DNA of 64,000 nt. It comes from Atrina japonica (taxonomy: Eukaryota; Mollusca; Bivalvia; Pterioida; Pinnidae). The DNA lies in NCBI GenBank assembly GCA_030159075.1, contig BROG01000026.1, forward strand, positions 12,501 through 76,500, in the 5' to 3' direction. This document shows, piece after piece, positions 23,380-36,731 of this stretch (position 1 is the stretch's first letter; each line of letters begins with the position of its first letter). The notes below the pieces were generated by a model. The model was not told the origin of the DNA and made no database searches. It saw only the letters and a list, made by a program, of their open reading frames with translations. A program made the position numbers and the translations under genes.

Positions 23380-24160
23380 TAACGCCGTCTAGGTCATTTA
23401 CCATGTGGCCTATGATAAGGCCTTCTAGGTCATTTACCATGTGGCCTATGATAAGGCCTTCTAGGTCATTTACCATGTGGCCTATGATAAGGCCTTCTAG
23501 GTCATTTACCATGTGGCCTATGATAAGGCCTTCTAGGTCATTTACCATGTGGCCTATGATAAGGCCTTCTAGGTCATTTACCATGTGGCCTATGATAAGG
23601 CCTTCTAGGTCATTTACCATAAGGCCTATCATAAGGCTTTCTAGGTCAATTACCATAAGGCCTTCTAGGTCATTTACCATGTGGCCTATCATAAGGCCTT
23701 CTAGGTCAGTTACCACATGTCCTATCATAAGGCCTTCTAGGTCAATTACCATGTGGCCTATTATAATACCTTCCAAGTCAATTACCGTGTGGCCTTTCAT
23801 AAGGCCTTCTGGGTCAATTACTGTGTGGCTTATCATAAGGCCTTCTAGGTCAATTACCACATGTCCTATCATAAGGCCTTCTAGGTCAATTACCATGTGG
23901 CCTATTATAATACCTTCCGAGTCAATTACTGTGTGGCCTATCATAAGGCCTTCTGGGTCAATTACTGTGTGGCTTATCATAAGGCCCTCTGGGTCAACTA
24001 CCACATGGCCTATCATAAGGCCTTCTTGGTCAATTACTGTGGCCTGTCATAAGGCCTTCTAGGTCAATTACCATGTGGCCTATCATAAGGCCTTCTTGGT
24101 CAATTACTGTGGCCTGTCATAAGGCCCTGGGTCAATTAGGTCAATTACCATGTGGCCTAT
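23380..24160. repeat. 36-bp minisatellite array
   Basis: About 21 copies of a 36-bp unit containing AAGGCCTTCTAGGTCATTTA and CCATGTGGCCTATGAT. The left third is nearly homogeneous, while the right part has variants (CAATTACC, CTGTGTGGCTTATC, ACATGTCC) arranged in a higher-order pattern. The period of 12 codons keeps ~220 codons open on both strands. I regard these frames as artefacts. Confidence 0.95.
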
Positions 24161-24284
24161 CTGAAAGAGACAATTACAATTACAGTGTGATATGAAAATC
24201 ACAGATACCAAAGTATAAATCCTCAGGATGCCCAGGATACGTGTACAAATCTGGTGACAAACATGGACCTCAGAAAATCCAGAG

Positions 24285-24345
24285 GTGGGATCAGGTGCTG
24301 TAGTGGAGTAAGCATTCCCTGTTTACCGGTCACACCAGTGGTCTG
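24285..24345 (+). repeat. Fragment of a GGGATCAGGTGC interspersed repeat
   Basis: GTGGGATCAGGTGCTGTAGT then GGAGTAAGCATTCCCTGTTT and ACCGGTCACACC. I recall this phrase from dispersed molluscan repeats. Only a ~60-bp fragment is visible. Confidence 0.35.
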
Positions 24346-24369
24346 TCTTAAAGGAAGTATTTTTATCAG

Positions 24370-24556
24370 TCTATCAGAGATAGGTTTCACCATCACCTAA
24401 AAACCACCTCGCTTAGGAGACCACCTCACAATTAAAACCATGAATTTCCAGTCTCTTCATTAGTTTTGAATCAGTACAGAACCTCAATTAAGAGACCACC
24501 TCGCTAATCAGATCAATTTGAGTCAATCAGTTTGGTGGTCTTAATAGTGAGGTTTC
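24370..24556. mobile_element. CAGTGGAACC-type MITE (type I), degenerate
   Basis: Contains ACCACCTCGCTTAGGAGACC at the left and GTCAATCAGTTTGGTGGTCT, TAATAGTGAGGTTTCACT at the right, the two halves of the type I element. The left tip is lost. Confidence 0.7.
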
Positions 24557-25159
24557 ACTCTTCATGTATTTGTCACACATTTATTACAGACCTTATAATA
24601 AAGTCAGTACAGACATATATTTTATGCATGCTTCACAGTTTTTACAATATATGTCGTTATCTGTCATTACGTTTAGATGAGTCTGACATGATCATTGACC
24701 CTCTACAGCTGTGCAGAGCAGGGAATATGTTACTAAACTTATTCATCCCCTAAAACTAAATGAACTATGCCTAACTTCATGTACTTCAATAATATGGTCC
24801 AGGCCAACTTTGATTTTAGGGGGCAGATGATTTATCATAAGTTCTAATCTAAAATATTTACAAGAACAGGTTTTAAGCGCAGTATGCATAAATTTTCTCA
24901 AGCTGACAAATAAGTATCCATTTAATGGATAACAAGCAAAGAGACGAGGGCTCGAAGTAAACCAAATTTACTGGGGACAGGAAGTTATGAAATATATTCA
25001 ATACACAAGCTGAACTTTTATCTTATTATTTTGATTATATTACAGTTTATAAAACTTTTTCATTGAAGTGATTAGGAAACATTAATTTTCATCATTCACA
25101 TATAGATAATTTGTGTCACACTTACGATGTTTCTGTACAAAAATGAATAATTAAATTGA
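24557..25159. other. Noncoding, nothing recognised
   Basis: No supported feature before the palindrome. Confidence 0.4.
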
Positions 25160-25580
25160 GTACGATACTAAAAGTTTGAGTACATACTCAAACAATTTTT
25201 TAATATTTCTGAAGTTTTCTTCAAATTGGCAATAATTTTGATCCTTATTTACAATCATTTGTTGTCAATATACAAACATGTCCAGTTACAGAATAGATTT
25301 TGCGTGTTTTTCTTTAAAATCATGAGAAGTAGCTGATCTCGAGTACTAAGTAAATTGACTTCAGGCCCTGGACTCGAACTCAACTAACTTTTCATGATTT
25401 TAAAACACACAATATTTGCTGCAACTGAACTTGTTAATATACTGATGGCCTACAATTGTTAATAGCGATGAACGTTTTTTTCCTAATTTGAAGAAAACTT
25501 AAAAAATATTGAAAAATTATTTAAATATTCTTACATACACAAATTTTGAGTACCATACTCAACATACATACTGGTGTAAG
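25160..25580. repeat. Large imperfect palindrome (arms ~190 bp)
   Basis: The left arm runs from TTGAGTACGATACT through GAAGTTTTCTTCAAATT to TTTAAAATCATGAGAAGTAG. It is mirrored by the complement of the right arm, with CATGATTTTAAAACACACAA, AATTTGAAGAAAACTT and TTTTGAGTACCATACTCAAC. Only about 50 bp separates the arms. Identity is moderate (arms differ by many substitutions and small indels). No coding content. It could be a fold-back element or an old inverted duplication. Confidence 0.7.
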
Positions 25581-25632
25581 TACACATAGAGTGACCACGA
25601 AACACTTACATGAAAAATAATGTCTATACAGT

Positions 25633-25720
25633 AAAACCCGCTTTAGTGAACACCTGTTTATAAATACTCCTTGGTCAGTAAAATTTGTGACATACTTAAC
25701 ACATATTTCTCTGTCTTTGT
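25633..25720. mobile_element. Type II MITE, left fragment
   Basis: CAGTAAAACCCGCTTTAGTG and AACACCTGTTTATAAA match the left end of the type II elements at 45952, 52836 and 55391. The right half is missing. Confidence 0.6.
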
Positions 25721-25756
25721 TGACAGCTTATACCTAGATTTGTGTGTAAATGTAAT

Positions 25757-26526
25757 ACAGCAAAACCTTGACAAAAAACCACCCTGACTTAGGGAACCAC
25801 CTCACTTAGGAAACCATCTGAGTTAGGGAACCACCTCATTTAGGAGATCACCTCACTTAGGAAACTACCTGAATTAGGGAACCACCTCATTTACTAGATT
25901 ACCTCACTTAGGAAACCACCTCACATAGGAGACCACTTCGCTTAGGAAATCACATCACTTAGGAAACCAGCTTATATTTAAGACCATACAAATGTTATTA
26001 TCCAATCTCATGAAAATTCCCTAATGAATATTCAATAAGCACAGATCGTCACTTAACAGCCACCTCGCAAAACAGACCATAATGAGTCAGTCAGTTTGGT
26101 GGTCTTAATAGTGAGGTTCCACTATAACACCTCACTAATCAGACCACTTTGAATGTCAGTTAGATGGTCTTAATTGTGAGGTTCTGCTGTAACACTTAGC
26201 CTAATCAGACCACTTTGAATCTGTCAGTTAGGTGGTCTTAATAGTGAGGTTCCACTATAACACCTCACTAATCAGACCACTTTGAATCAGTCAGTTAGGT
26301 GGTCTTAATAGTGAGGTTCCACTATAACACCTCACTAATCAGACCACTTTGAATCTGTCAGTTTGGTGGTCTTAATAGTGAGGTTCTGCTGTAACACCTC
26401 ACTAATCAGACCACTTTAAATCAGTCAGTTAGATGGTCTTAATAGTGAGGTTCCACTATAACACCTCACTAATCAGACCACTTTGAATCTGTCAGTTAGG
26501 TGGTCTTAATTGTGAGGTTCCACTGT
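25757..26526. mobile_element. Type I MITE expanded by internal tandem repeats
   Basis: The left terminus ACAGCAAAACCTTGAC and right terminus GGTTCCACTGT bracket two internal arrays. One (25770-25980) has short ~25-bp units like GGAAACCACCTCACTTAG. The other (26040-26526) has about seven 67-bp units with TCAGTTAGGTGGTCTTAATA and GTGAGGTTCCACTATAACAC. The arrays derive from the MITE's own arms. Confidence 0.85.
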
Positions 26527-26527
26527 G

Positions 26528-26716
26528 CAGTAAAACCTTATCAAAAGACCACCTGGCTTAGTGACACCACCTCATGTAAGACCATAAATATCGATAAGTT
26601 TTTATAAATATAAAATCAGTACATAGCCCCACTTTTAAAAAAGACCACCTCACTTTCCAGGCCACTTTGAGTCAGTTAGTTGGGGGGTGGGGGATCTTAA
26701 TTGTGGTGTTCCACTG
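26528..26716. mobile_element. Type I MITE, complete single copy
   Basis: Runs CAGTAAAACCTTATCAAAAG to GTGGTGTTCCACTG, with AGACCACCTGGCTTA on the left facing CCACTTTGAGTCAGTTAG on the right. It follows the expanded copy with about one base between them. A truncated further copy begins at about 26776. Confidence 0.8.
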
Positions 26717-26830
26717 AACTCATACATATCTGCATGTAATTATTTATAGTAATCTGTCTGGCAAGGTTTTAATTTACAGTGGAACATCAATATTAAGACA
26801 ACCTAAATGACTGATTCTGTCTCAAAGTAT

Positions 26831-27234
26831 ACAATTTTGACAGCTATGATAATATGAAAATTAATTTAAAAAATTCATATATAAAAACCATAAAATTTTA
26901 TGAAATAATCATAATTTAACTGAAATCTGTGGCACAGTGATCAATATCTAACATGCAAAGATTTTCATTATGTCAGACCTTAATTAATTATCTTAATTAA
27001 ATGTCTTCCAAAATAATTGCATTTTCATTTCTGTTTGGGTCTTTGTTCCCTTTTTTTTTTCGACATACATTGTCCATTTTGAATGTACATGTACATGTAA
27101 AAAGTATGTCAGAACTGTATATAGCAATGTAAAGCTAGAAATAGACGTACATTTGTTTATTGCACTTCAAACTCAATATAAAAGCCTGAAAAAAAATCTT
27201 TTTATTGTAATTTTGCCATTTTTTTTTTATTTGG
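26831..27234. other. Noncoding, nothing recognised
   Basis: AT-rich without a supported feature. Confidence 0.4.
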
Positions 27235-27249
27235 GGGTGGAGGGAGTGT

Positions 27250-27400
27250 TCCTTGGTCATATGTTTAAGATCATGATGGGTTGAAGCCCTGCTGGAACCT
27301 GAACTAATTTTGGTAGAAAGTTTGTTAGTTAACATGTGGACAGCCGGTGCTTTCTTCCTGGATACATTGTACTTTCTCTTCTCAAGCATTTAAAAAATGA
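27250..27400 (+). mobile_element. SINE family 1, 5'-truncated copy
   Basis: Begins within the anticodon side of the tRNA head (GTTTAAGATCATGATGGG), keeps GGTTGAAGCCCTGCTGGAAC as the B box, and then TGGTAGAAAGTTTGTTAG and TTCCTGGATACATTG. Confidence 0.6.
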
Positions 27401-30400
27401 CTGAAATTGTTTTAGAGATTGGTGTAAAGACGATTAACTTAATAAAGTAAAAAAAAAAAAAAAAATCTTTTTCTGGCCCCACCTTGCCACTCTGTAAGGA
27501 TAAGAATGTGTTTGATATATGTTATAAATTTTAATTTATAAATCAGACAAATTCCAGATTTTTTTTTTTAGAAAAAGGGGGGGAGGGGGGCAAAACTACA
27601 TAAAACAAATTTGAGTTGGTACTATTCATATTGGTCAATATAAGGCATGTGCAGCATATTTATTCTATTTTTGGCCGAATGATGACCTTATAGTGTTCTG
27701 TAGGATTGGTACTTGTTTTTTAAAAAAATTCTGAGCAATGCTATTGAAATAGATATTATGTTGATATCATTCATCAAATAAACATATTTTCTCTAAAAAT
27801 AATCTCGTCCTTTTAACAAGGTGACATAGTCATCCGTATTATTGTGAAATTTTAAAAATGTATACAGAAAAAAGAAACTGAATGAAAACTGACAGGTGTA
27901 AATACAGGTATTTTGACATTCCTGAATATTTGCTTAGGATATTCATCTGTTTATATATATTAATGATAAGTACCTGGACACCTTAACGATCTTTACTTGT
28001 AAAAAGAACCTTACAGCTATTTATCTTAGAATAATAATGTCTCCTAGTAAGACAACTTTGCACTTTTAGTCAGTAATTATTGTTTTCCGAGATATTTTGC
28101 TGTTATTTCCCATGTCCTCGGGTAAAGAAAAACATTTTTATTTTCATTTATCAGGTAATATTTCCGTAACTTAGATTCACCTGTATGAGGAAAATACAGG
28201 TAACATTACACAGAATGATGCAAGGGTAAAAATTCATAGATTAGTCAGAATTACGTGTAATTACCTGATGATAACTTTGTGGTGTGGCTGAAGTACTGAC
28301 CATCCACTGACCATCCAGTCTTGGTCATCCTATGACTAAGTGCATTTGTATAACTGTATGAGTTGTAAAGCATATACCTAACACACATACTGAACACCAT
28401 GAACTGATACAGGATTTATTAACAAATTTTGGAATTTTAGAATTTTACTCGGGAATTTATTTGATTCGAGGATATTTTAGGTGGAAAAGCTGAAAATTTC
28501 AAACAGTTTTTCATTTAACTGTTGATTAAATGTTTTAAATCATCAGATGAACTAAAGACATAAAAATTAGTATCACTGTGTACCTACATGTATAGAGAGG
28601 TAATGTACAGAACTTTATACCTGTAATATGTATATTCAAACTTTTTTATGCCTCTTATATCAAAGATACACATGTGTTATAGATCCTTATATAAATGTAA
28701 GTACATTTGTATTGATGTAACCTATGCAGGAAGAAGTATCAAATTACAGAAATTTTATCTCTTGTCAGCATTGTAAATTCCATATAGGCAGTCCCCTCCT
28801 GCACCTACCCCCTCTCAATGCCTTGAATGAAGCCTGTGACTTCATCCTAGCCTATACATATATCTTTCTTAATATACACCCCTAACTGTAAATCAGAAAT
28901 TTTTCGCTCTGGTTTAATTTTCGCCCTTAGATATGAGGGCAAATTTAAAATAGAATGGTTATATGCTTTAAAGATATAAAATAATTTAACCCCTGAAAAT
29001 AATCAGGGGTGCCAGTATATACAGGTATACAATATTGGTTTTGTTTGAAGTTGATGTTTTAACACATTAAGTAATGACTAAAAAGATAAATTTATGCAAA
29101 TTCAACAAAAACGACCCAACACATGGCAATCTCTGAAAGAGCATTAATAGAGTAAGAAACATTGTTAACTTTAGTTATACAAGCTAGCAAAATTTATCCT
29201 CGGCCATAAAGATAATCTTGCACCACCGATACTTTGATCATTCAGTTTGCTAAAGTCGTGGACATTGATTTAAAGGATTTTTATATCATTTCTATTAGTT
29301 TTCAACTTGAATCTTATATTTATTGTTTATATTAGAGCAGGTCTAACTTAATATAACAAAGATATCTAATTCTACACAACTTTTGACAATACGGTAGGTG
29401 CTGTCAGTGTTAAGCTCCCCGACATAGGCAGTACAATGGTAGAAATAGTAAATAGATTTAGCATTAGTTCCGCAATCAATAAATTCATGTTATATTCCGT
29501 AATACTATGTTTATACACATCATAATAGATGTGATTTGAGATATACATCCATCATCAGATTTCAGTTTAAAGAGAAAAAGGAGATTTGAAATGCGAAATT
29601 TACATTTTTTTTTTATTCTATGCTTGAGTACCGTTGTATATATATATAGTATGATCCCAAGGAATTTTAATTGTGGGCTACACTTTACTGGCGACGTAAA
29701 TATCGTGTGATGACAGACGCACTGTGCCATTATTTAATATTGTGATTATTGAAAGCGTGAAGAAAAATTCGCACTCTTGTAATCGTGTATGTCTCAAGGA
29801 ATTGAATCAAAAACAAAATTAGCCTAAAACTATCTTACAGAAATGGACAGTGCATGGAGTACTTTATTCCAAAAGGATTATTTTTAGTGATTTTTCTCGG
29901 ATTTTTTTTCAGAAAAAAAGTGGTATATGTGCATTTACAGGTAGATAAATATCTGCTAGTAGTATTTATACATATCTAATGAATACATACCCGTTGTATG
30001 TGCAGAATTATCAATTTGGCATTTTGGGTTTTTGCTGATTCGTTTTTGGAGGTATGTATTTTGGTATAACTCGATCTCAATGTAAATTTTTTTTACACAT
30101 TCCTGAATGTTATTTTAGAGTTGTTTACAATTTTCCAATATAACTAGTGCTTAACGTGCTGTAAATAAAATGCTTGAGTTGTTATTATTTCTCATTTTAA
30201 TTTTAAAAAAACTGAAGGCAAGTTACAGACTTACATAGACTTCATTTATATGCCATTTGTAAATTTTACTTATCACAATTGATATATACTGATAGTTACA
30301 AAATTATTTTTAATTTTGTTCATTTTGAATGATATTTTGGAAAAGATCTTTTTTTCTATCTTGTTCAAATATATTTTTGTAGACAATTATTGGATAATGG

Positions 30401-30428
30401 TTATTTCAAGCTGTCCGGCCATTCACTG
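27401..30428. other. Three kilobases of unassigned noncoding DNA
   Basis: Includes a poly-A run at about 27449-27466, a G-rich run near 27579-27590 and a short AT tract near 29636. I found no donor/acceptor pair with a convincing open frame on either strand. Probably intronic if the three-first-exon gene model is right. Confidence 0.4.
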
Positions 30429-30430
30429 GC

Positions 30431-30625
30431 AGTACAGTAGAACCTTGCCCAGATACCACCTGACTTTTAAGACCATCTTACATTTAATATCACAAATAAA
30501 AAGTGTCTTAAAATCTCTAAATAAATATTGAATAAGTTCAGACGTTCACTTCAGATATGACCTTACTAAAATGATCAGATCCATCTTTGAGTCAGTCACT
30601 CGGGTAATCGTGATAGTTGGGTAAC
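30431..30625. mobile_element. Type I MITE, diverged copy
   Basis: ACAGTAGAACCTTGCCCAGA at the left and TTGAGTCAGTCACTCGGGTA followed by GTTGGGTAACACT at the right. The right tip is degraded. Confidence 0.65.
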
Positions 30626-30765
30626 ACTATATTTCCCTCCCTCCCCAAGAATAAAAACAAAAGTGTCCCCTTTCCTATAAAATGAACAACAACAACATAA
30701 ACAAATCTGACAATAAAAATTAAAAGGACAAACACGAATGACCAGTCCATTTTAGTCATATACAG

Positions 30766-30960
30766 TGAAACCTCAACTAAAAAACACCTCACTTAGGAGA
30801 TCACCTTGCATCTAAGGCAATAAATATTCATGCTCTTTTAAAATTAGATAATAAAGTTTTGATAGAACAGAGCCACCCTTAAAGAGACCACCACCTCAGA
30901 ATTAGACCAATTCTAGTCAGTCAGGCAGGTGGTCGTAATAAAAAGCTTCCAATTTTACAT
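30766..30960. mobile_element. Type I MITE, diverged copy
   Basis: ACAGTGAAACCTCAACTAAA and ACCTCACTTAGGAGATCACC at the left, CAGTCAGGCAGGTGGTCGTA at the right. It lies ~140 bp from the previous copy in the same orientation. Confidence 0.65.
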
Positions 30961-33325
<2,365 letters not shown>

Positions 33326-33356
33326 CAACACATGTAATTTTACTCTATTCATACAT

Positions 33357-33610
33357 ACAGTGGAACTTCGTTATTAAAGTCACTTAATTGACTCAAAGTG
33401 GTCTGACTAAAGCTTGGCCAGGTGGTCTCTTAAGTGAGGGTCTCAACTTACTTTACTGTCTATAAAGAAATTTACAAGAGAATGAATAATTACTGTCTTA
33501 AATTTGAAAAGTGGTCTGATAAGTCAGACGGTCTTTTAAGTGAGGGTCTAGACTTATTTAAGGAATTTTCAAGAGACGGAATATTTTGGTTTTAAATGTG
33601 AGAGGTATTG
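33357..33610. mobile_element. Type I MITE with duplicated right half
   Basis: ACAGTGGAACTTCGTTATTA starts the element. GTGGTCTGACTAAAGC and GTGGTCTGATAAGTCAGACG show the central unit twice. The right end is GTCTTTAGGCAAGATTCT, as in the copy at 43906. Confidence 0.7.
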
Positions 33611-33761
33611 TCTTTAGGCAAGATTCTTTCTGATGCTGTCAGCACTGTTATTTTTCATGTAGAGGCCATAATGTCTGTGAATATCTATGCTACAATTTTG
33701 ACACCTCAACTAGTTATTGTGGGATGCCGACTGCAGTTTTGTTTGTTTGTATTCTTTACAG

Positions 33762-33847
33762 GTGATGCCTGTGTTTTATTTAAGATCAACAAAGGATTGT
33801 TGTTGCATGATCCAAAACGTAATGCCTATGTATTATTAAATCAATAA
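33762..33847 (+). CDS. Weak candidate terminal exon
   Basis: The acceptor TTTGTATTCTTTACAG ends at 33761. Joined in phase 1 (G+GT) the frame reads GDACVLFKINKGLLLHDPK then RNAYVLLNQ and a TAA at 33845. An AATAAA overlaps the stop. The phase suits exon A (donor 1811). Against it: no homology is recognised, and 28 open codons after a random AG are not rare. I give it only as a candidate alternative 3' exon. Confidence 0.2.
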
Positions 33848-34264
33848 ATCACCTGTGTAGCTACACGCAGTAAACAACAGTGTTGCTTACAAAATTGTAA
33901 CTCAAATGTTACGATATTACAAAGTAATTTTATCAAGTTATTACCTTAATATCGTTAACATGGAAAACATACTTACATATAGAGTGATGGTGTTGATATT
34001 TATTGCATCACTTTAATCAGATGCTGAAAAAAAAAACCAACAAAAAATGACGATGGGAATTATTGTATTTGTAGACAGTGATCCTGATTACTGATAAATT
34101 CACGGAAATTAGATCATGCTGGATCAATGTAGAACAAGATTTACAAAAATTTGGTTTATTATTCCAAGTTGTCGTTGAAAGAGAACTTCCATGAAAAAAA
34201 CAAATTGGAGGATTTATTGTGGGAATTATTGATAACAAGGTGTGTGTCGGAATCGGCATAGAAA
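33848..34264. promoter_or_regulatory. Possible promoter/5' UTR of exon B
   Basis: This precedes the ATG at 34265. If exon B is a first exon, its promoter must lie here. I see no clear TATA or initiator, so the call rests only on position. An in-frame TAG lies two codons before the ATG. Confidence 0.3.
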
Positions 34265-34379
34265 ATGTTCTTCTCAGAGCCGCTCGTTTTGTGGTTCAAT
34301 AAGAGCCTCCCAGAAAGTCCAGATGGGCCGCAAATGATAACTGTCCAAGATATTGATGGCGACCCACCTGAAGATGAAG
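34265..34379 (+). CDS. Candidate 5' coding exon B (alternative first exon)
   Basis: ATG 34265 (A at -3) opens 38 codons: MFFSEPLVLWFNKSLPESP, then DGPQMITVQDIDGDPPEDE. The exon then meets an excellent donor, GAAG|GTAAGT, cut after 34379, in phase 1 with the base G left over. An in-frame TAG just upstream makes the ATG the natural start, unless the pyrimidine stretch TTCTTCTCAG at 34268-34277 is an acceptor and the exon begins there. Base composition (CpG-containing, balanced codons) differs from the AT-rich flanks. The C-terminal half is acidic (DIDGDPPEDE). There is no signal peptide or known domain, and I do not recognise the protein. Matching phase with the exons ending at 1811 and 50142 suggests an alternative N-terminus of the same protein. 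Confidence 0.55.
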
Positions 34380-34724
34380 GTAAGTTAATGTATTTAAAGG
34401 GAATTCTTGATTTTCTGATTTTGAAGAAGGGACTTCAATATTGTTTACATGTTGGTTTTGACGCTCTTGAGAACTTTTGAATCAGCATGTTACAATGACA
34501 ATTACAACTGTTTCAGTGTAGCCACCTGTTTTAAATTAACCCTTGTATCTAATGGCCACATTGCCAAAACTATTTAGAGTGCATATGAATGTGTCGATGA
34601 GAAATGTCACAGAGTGAAATGCCATGAAACTACACTAAGTATGTCATCTGAGAAGACCCAATAGGTACAGTTGTTTTTATGCTATAAATCTCTGCTTTTT
34701 GTCAGATGGGTGAGGGATATTAAA

Positions 34725-34815
34725 CAATATTTACCAGAGTTATGGGACTTTAATATATTTACATATTCCTTAGCTCTCTGAGGCAGAGCATTTTTTCAAC
34801 ACATCTTGCTTCTAT
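34725..34815 (+). repeat. AATATTTACC..GGGACTT interspersed repeat, copy 2
   Basis: CAATATTTACCAGAGTTATG, GGACTTTAATATATT and GCTCTCTGAGGCAGAGCATT match the copies at 17414 and 59822. Confidence 0.5.
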
Positions 34816-34889
34816 TTATTTTATTATTAACATCTCATAAAAATTATATGATTTGTTAAAAGAAAATTTTAATTTTATTGATGTCTTTC

Positions 34890-35310
34890 AGGGTTTGAAA
34901 AATTGGTAAAAATGCGCTCGCCCTTTGGGCGAGTGATTACATAATTTCCACTCATCCGAACTCAATTTGCACTCGCCAAACTATGAAACTATAGTCTTTC
35001 AAAGTAGATGTGTATAAAATCTTTTTCAAAGTAAATAGATCTTACATGTAAATAACTTAACAGAGTAGATACTATTTATTTGACAAATTGTCATTTTTTT
35101 CTAATCAAGTACTCATTACAAAGGAAAATGTGAAAATCTTACCACAACTTTTGTATGCTTTCTTTTTAATTTTGAATTCAAATTCTCGACTGAAATTTTG
35201 GTTGCCCACCAAGAAAGTCTGGTTGCCCGCAAAGAAAATAATATTTTATTGAATTTTGTGTTTTTTAAATTTATTGTAATTTTGATAGATAAATTTTTAT
35301 ACACTGTCTT
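34890..35310. repeat. Interspersed repeat with a CGCTCGCCC hairpin
   Basis: A perfect small hairpin CGCTCGCCCTTTGGGCGAG at about 34915-34935 is followed by CACTCATCCGAACTC and CACTCGCC. Later come GTTGCCCACCAAGAAAGTCT and GTTGCCCGCAAAGAAAATAA. I take it as a dispersed repeat. Boundaries are approximate. Confidence 0.4.
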
Positions 35311-35394
35311 TTGAATTTTAAAAGAGTTCAGTTGATGAACATGGACTAAATATGTATGTTTACTTCCAGGGCTTACAGATCAATACAACACACC

Positions 35395-35560
35395 AAAAGT
35401 AATAATTTAATAAGATTCTTATGTGAAATACAATATTTAGATGCAATCAAATAAGATACTTATGTGAAGTACAATATTTAGATGCAATCAAATAAGATAC
35501 TTATGTTAAGTACAATATTTGGATGTAATCAAATAAGATAATTATGTGAAGTAATATGTA
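35395..35560. repeat. ~48-bp tandem array plus a dispersed monomer
   Basis: Three to four copies of CAATATTTAGATGCAATCAA then ATAAGATACTTATGTGAAGT. An isolated further monomer sits about 340 bp downstream at about 35897-35945. Confidence 0.85.
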
Positions 35561-36731
35561 CTAGGGCATTGCTTTGAAAGAAAGCACAGCTCCTTGTTTT
35601 CTACATGCAGGAAAAAACATATCATTTATCGAGAATATATCCAATCACAGGACAGTAAGACAACACCTTTCCCACAAAATTACGTAACAGTTTAATTATA
35701 ACATCAAATATGTAATAAAACAATTTGCAGTTCTTTTGTTACCATGAACCTAATCTGCAAAAGGTTTGCTTGTGCAGTAGTTAAATACTTCGTTGTCAAA
35801 CTTATTTAGAAGGTGACTTTTTAGTGTTGAAGAAAGTAAATGAGACTAACCTATAGTATTGCATTTTGGTTAATTTCTAGTCAATAAGCTCTTTGCAATA
35901 TTTAGATGCAATCAAATAAGATACTTATGTGAAGTACAATATTCATATTTAATCAAATGATTAAATATTATACATTTGTATATGTGAGTCTTGAATTGTC
36001 GTCATTGATATATATTTACCAAGTTAAAATATAACACTCAGGTTTTTCCTAATGTTAATTGGCAGGGGGAACTTTCCGCATATCGGGATATGGACTTGGT
36101 AATTCTTTTTTTTAATGTTTTCTATGAGAGAGAGGGGAATGCAAATGTGAAAAATAATCATATCTGTATGATTGCGGATGATTTGAATAGGAAAGAGGAT
36201 CACAGAGAGAGTCAGACATTGAAAATCTATAGTATCATCAATATGTTTAATGAGATTATGGGGCCTAAAGAGCAAACCTGCTTGAGTTTGAGACTTTGCA
36301 GATTAACCCAATAATACATCTGATATTTGTTTTGAAAGTTCTGACAAATGATCAGAAATGCAGAGTTTCTATGGTAACTAAATGTAAATGTTTTAAACGG
36401 GTCATTGTATCTTTTTATGCAAACCAAAGACAGTTCATCAGTGCACCAATAGGTTTCTTTAACTTCAAATAAAGAAAAGTCATCTTAGAGTATTCCGCAT
36501 CACAATATCAGATAGAACAGTTACATATACACCTGTCCTAATCACACTATGTACATGTAATGATTTCAATGACAATATCTTTCCGCAATGTTAAGTAATT
36601 AGGTAAATTATTATAGCCCTGTGCTCAATGCACAGATTTTTCAGAAAACATGTACAACAATTTTCTGAAGTATGACATCAATGCCTTCATCAACTCCAAA
36701 ATGAGTCAGTCATGACAGGTCACATATAACT
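35561..36731. other. Noncoding stretch around a possible microexon
   Basis: Apart from the dispersed monomer near 35897 and the weak exon candidate at 36066 nothing is supported. Confidence 0.4.
36066..36098 (+). CDS. Very weak candidate 33-nt exon
   Basis: Bounded by TTGGCAG on the left and TTG|GTAATT on the right. In phase 1 it would encode GGTFRISGYGL and leave phase 1 again, so it could be skipped or included without a frame change. Splice sites are mediocre and homology is unknown. Confidence 0.12.

Noticed and set aside
23354..24062. ~220-codon frames on both strands
   Set aside because: Produced by the 36-bp minisatellite. No unique flanking coding sequence or splice sites.
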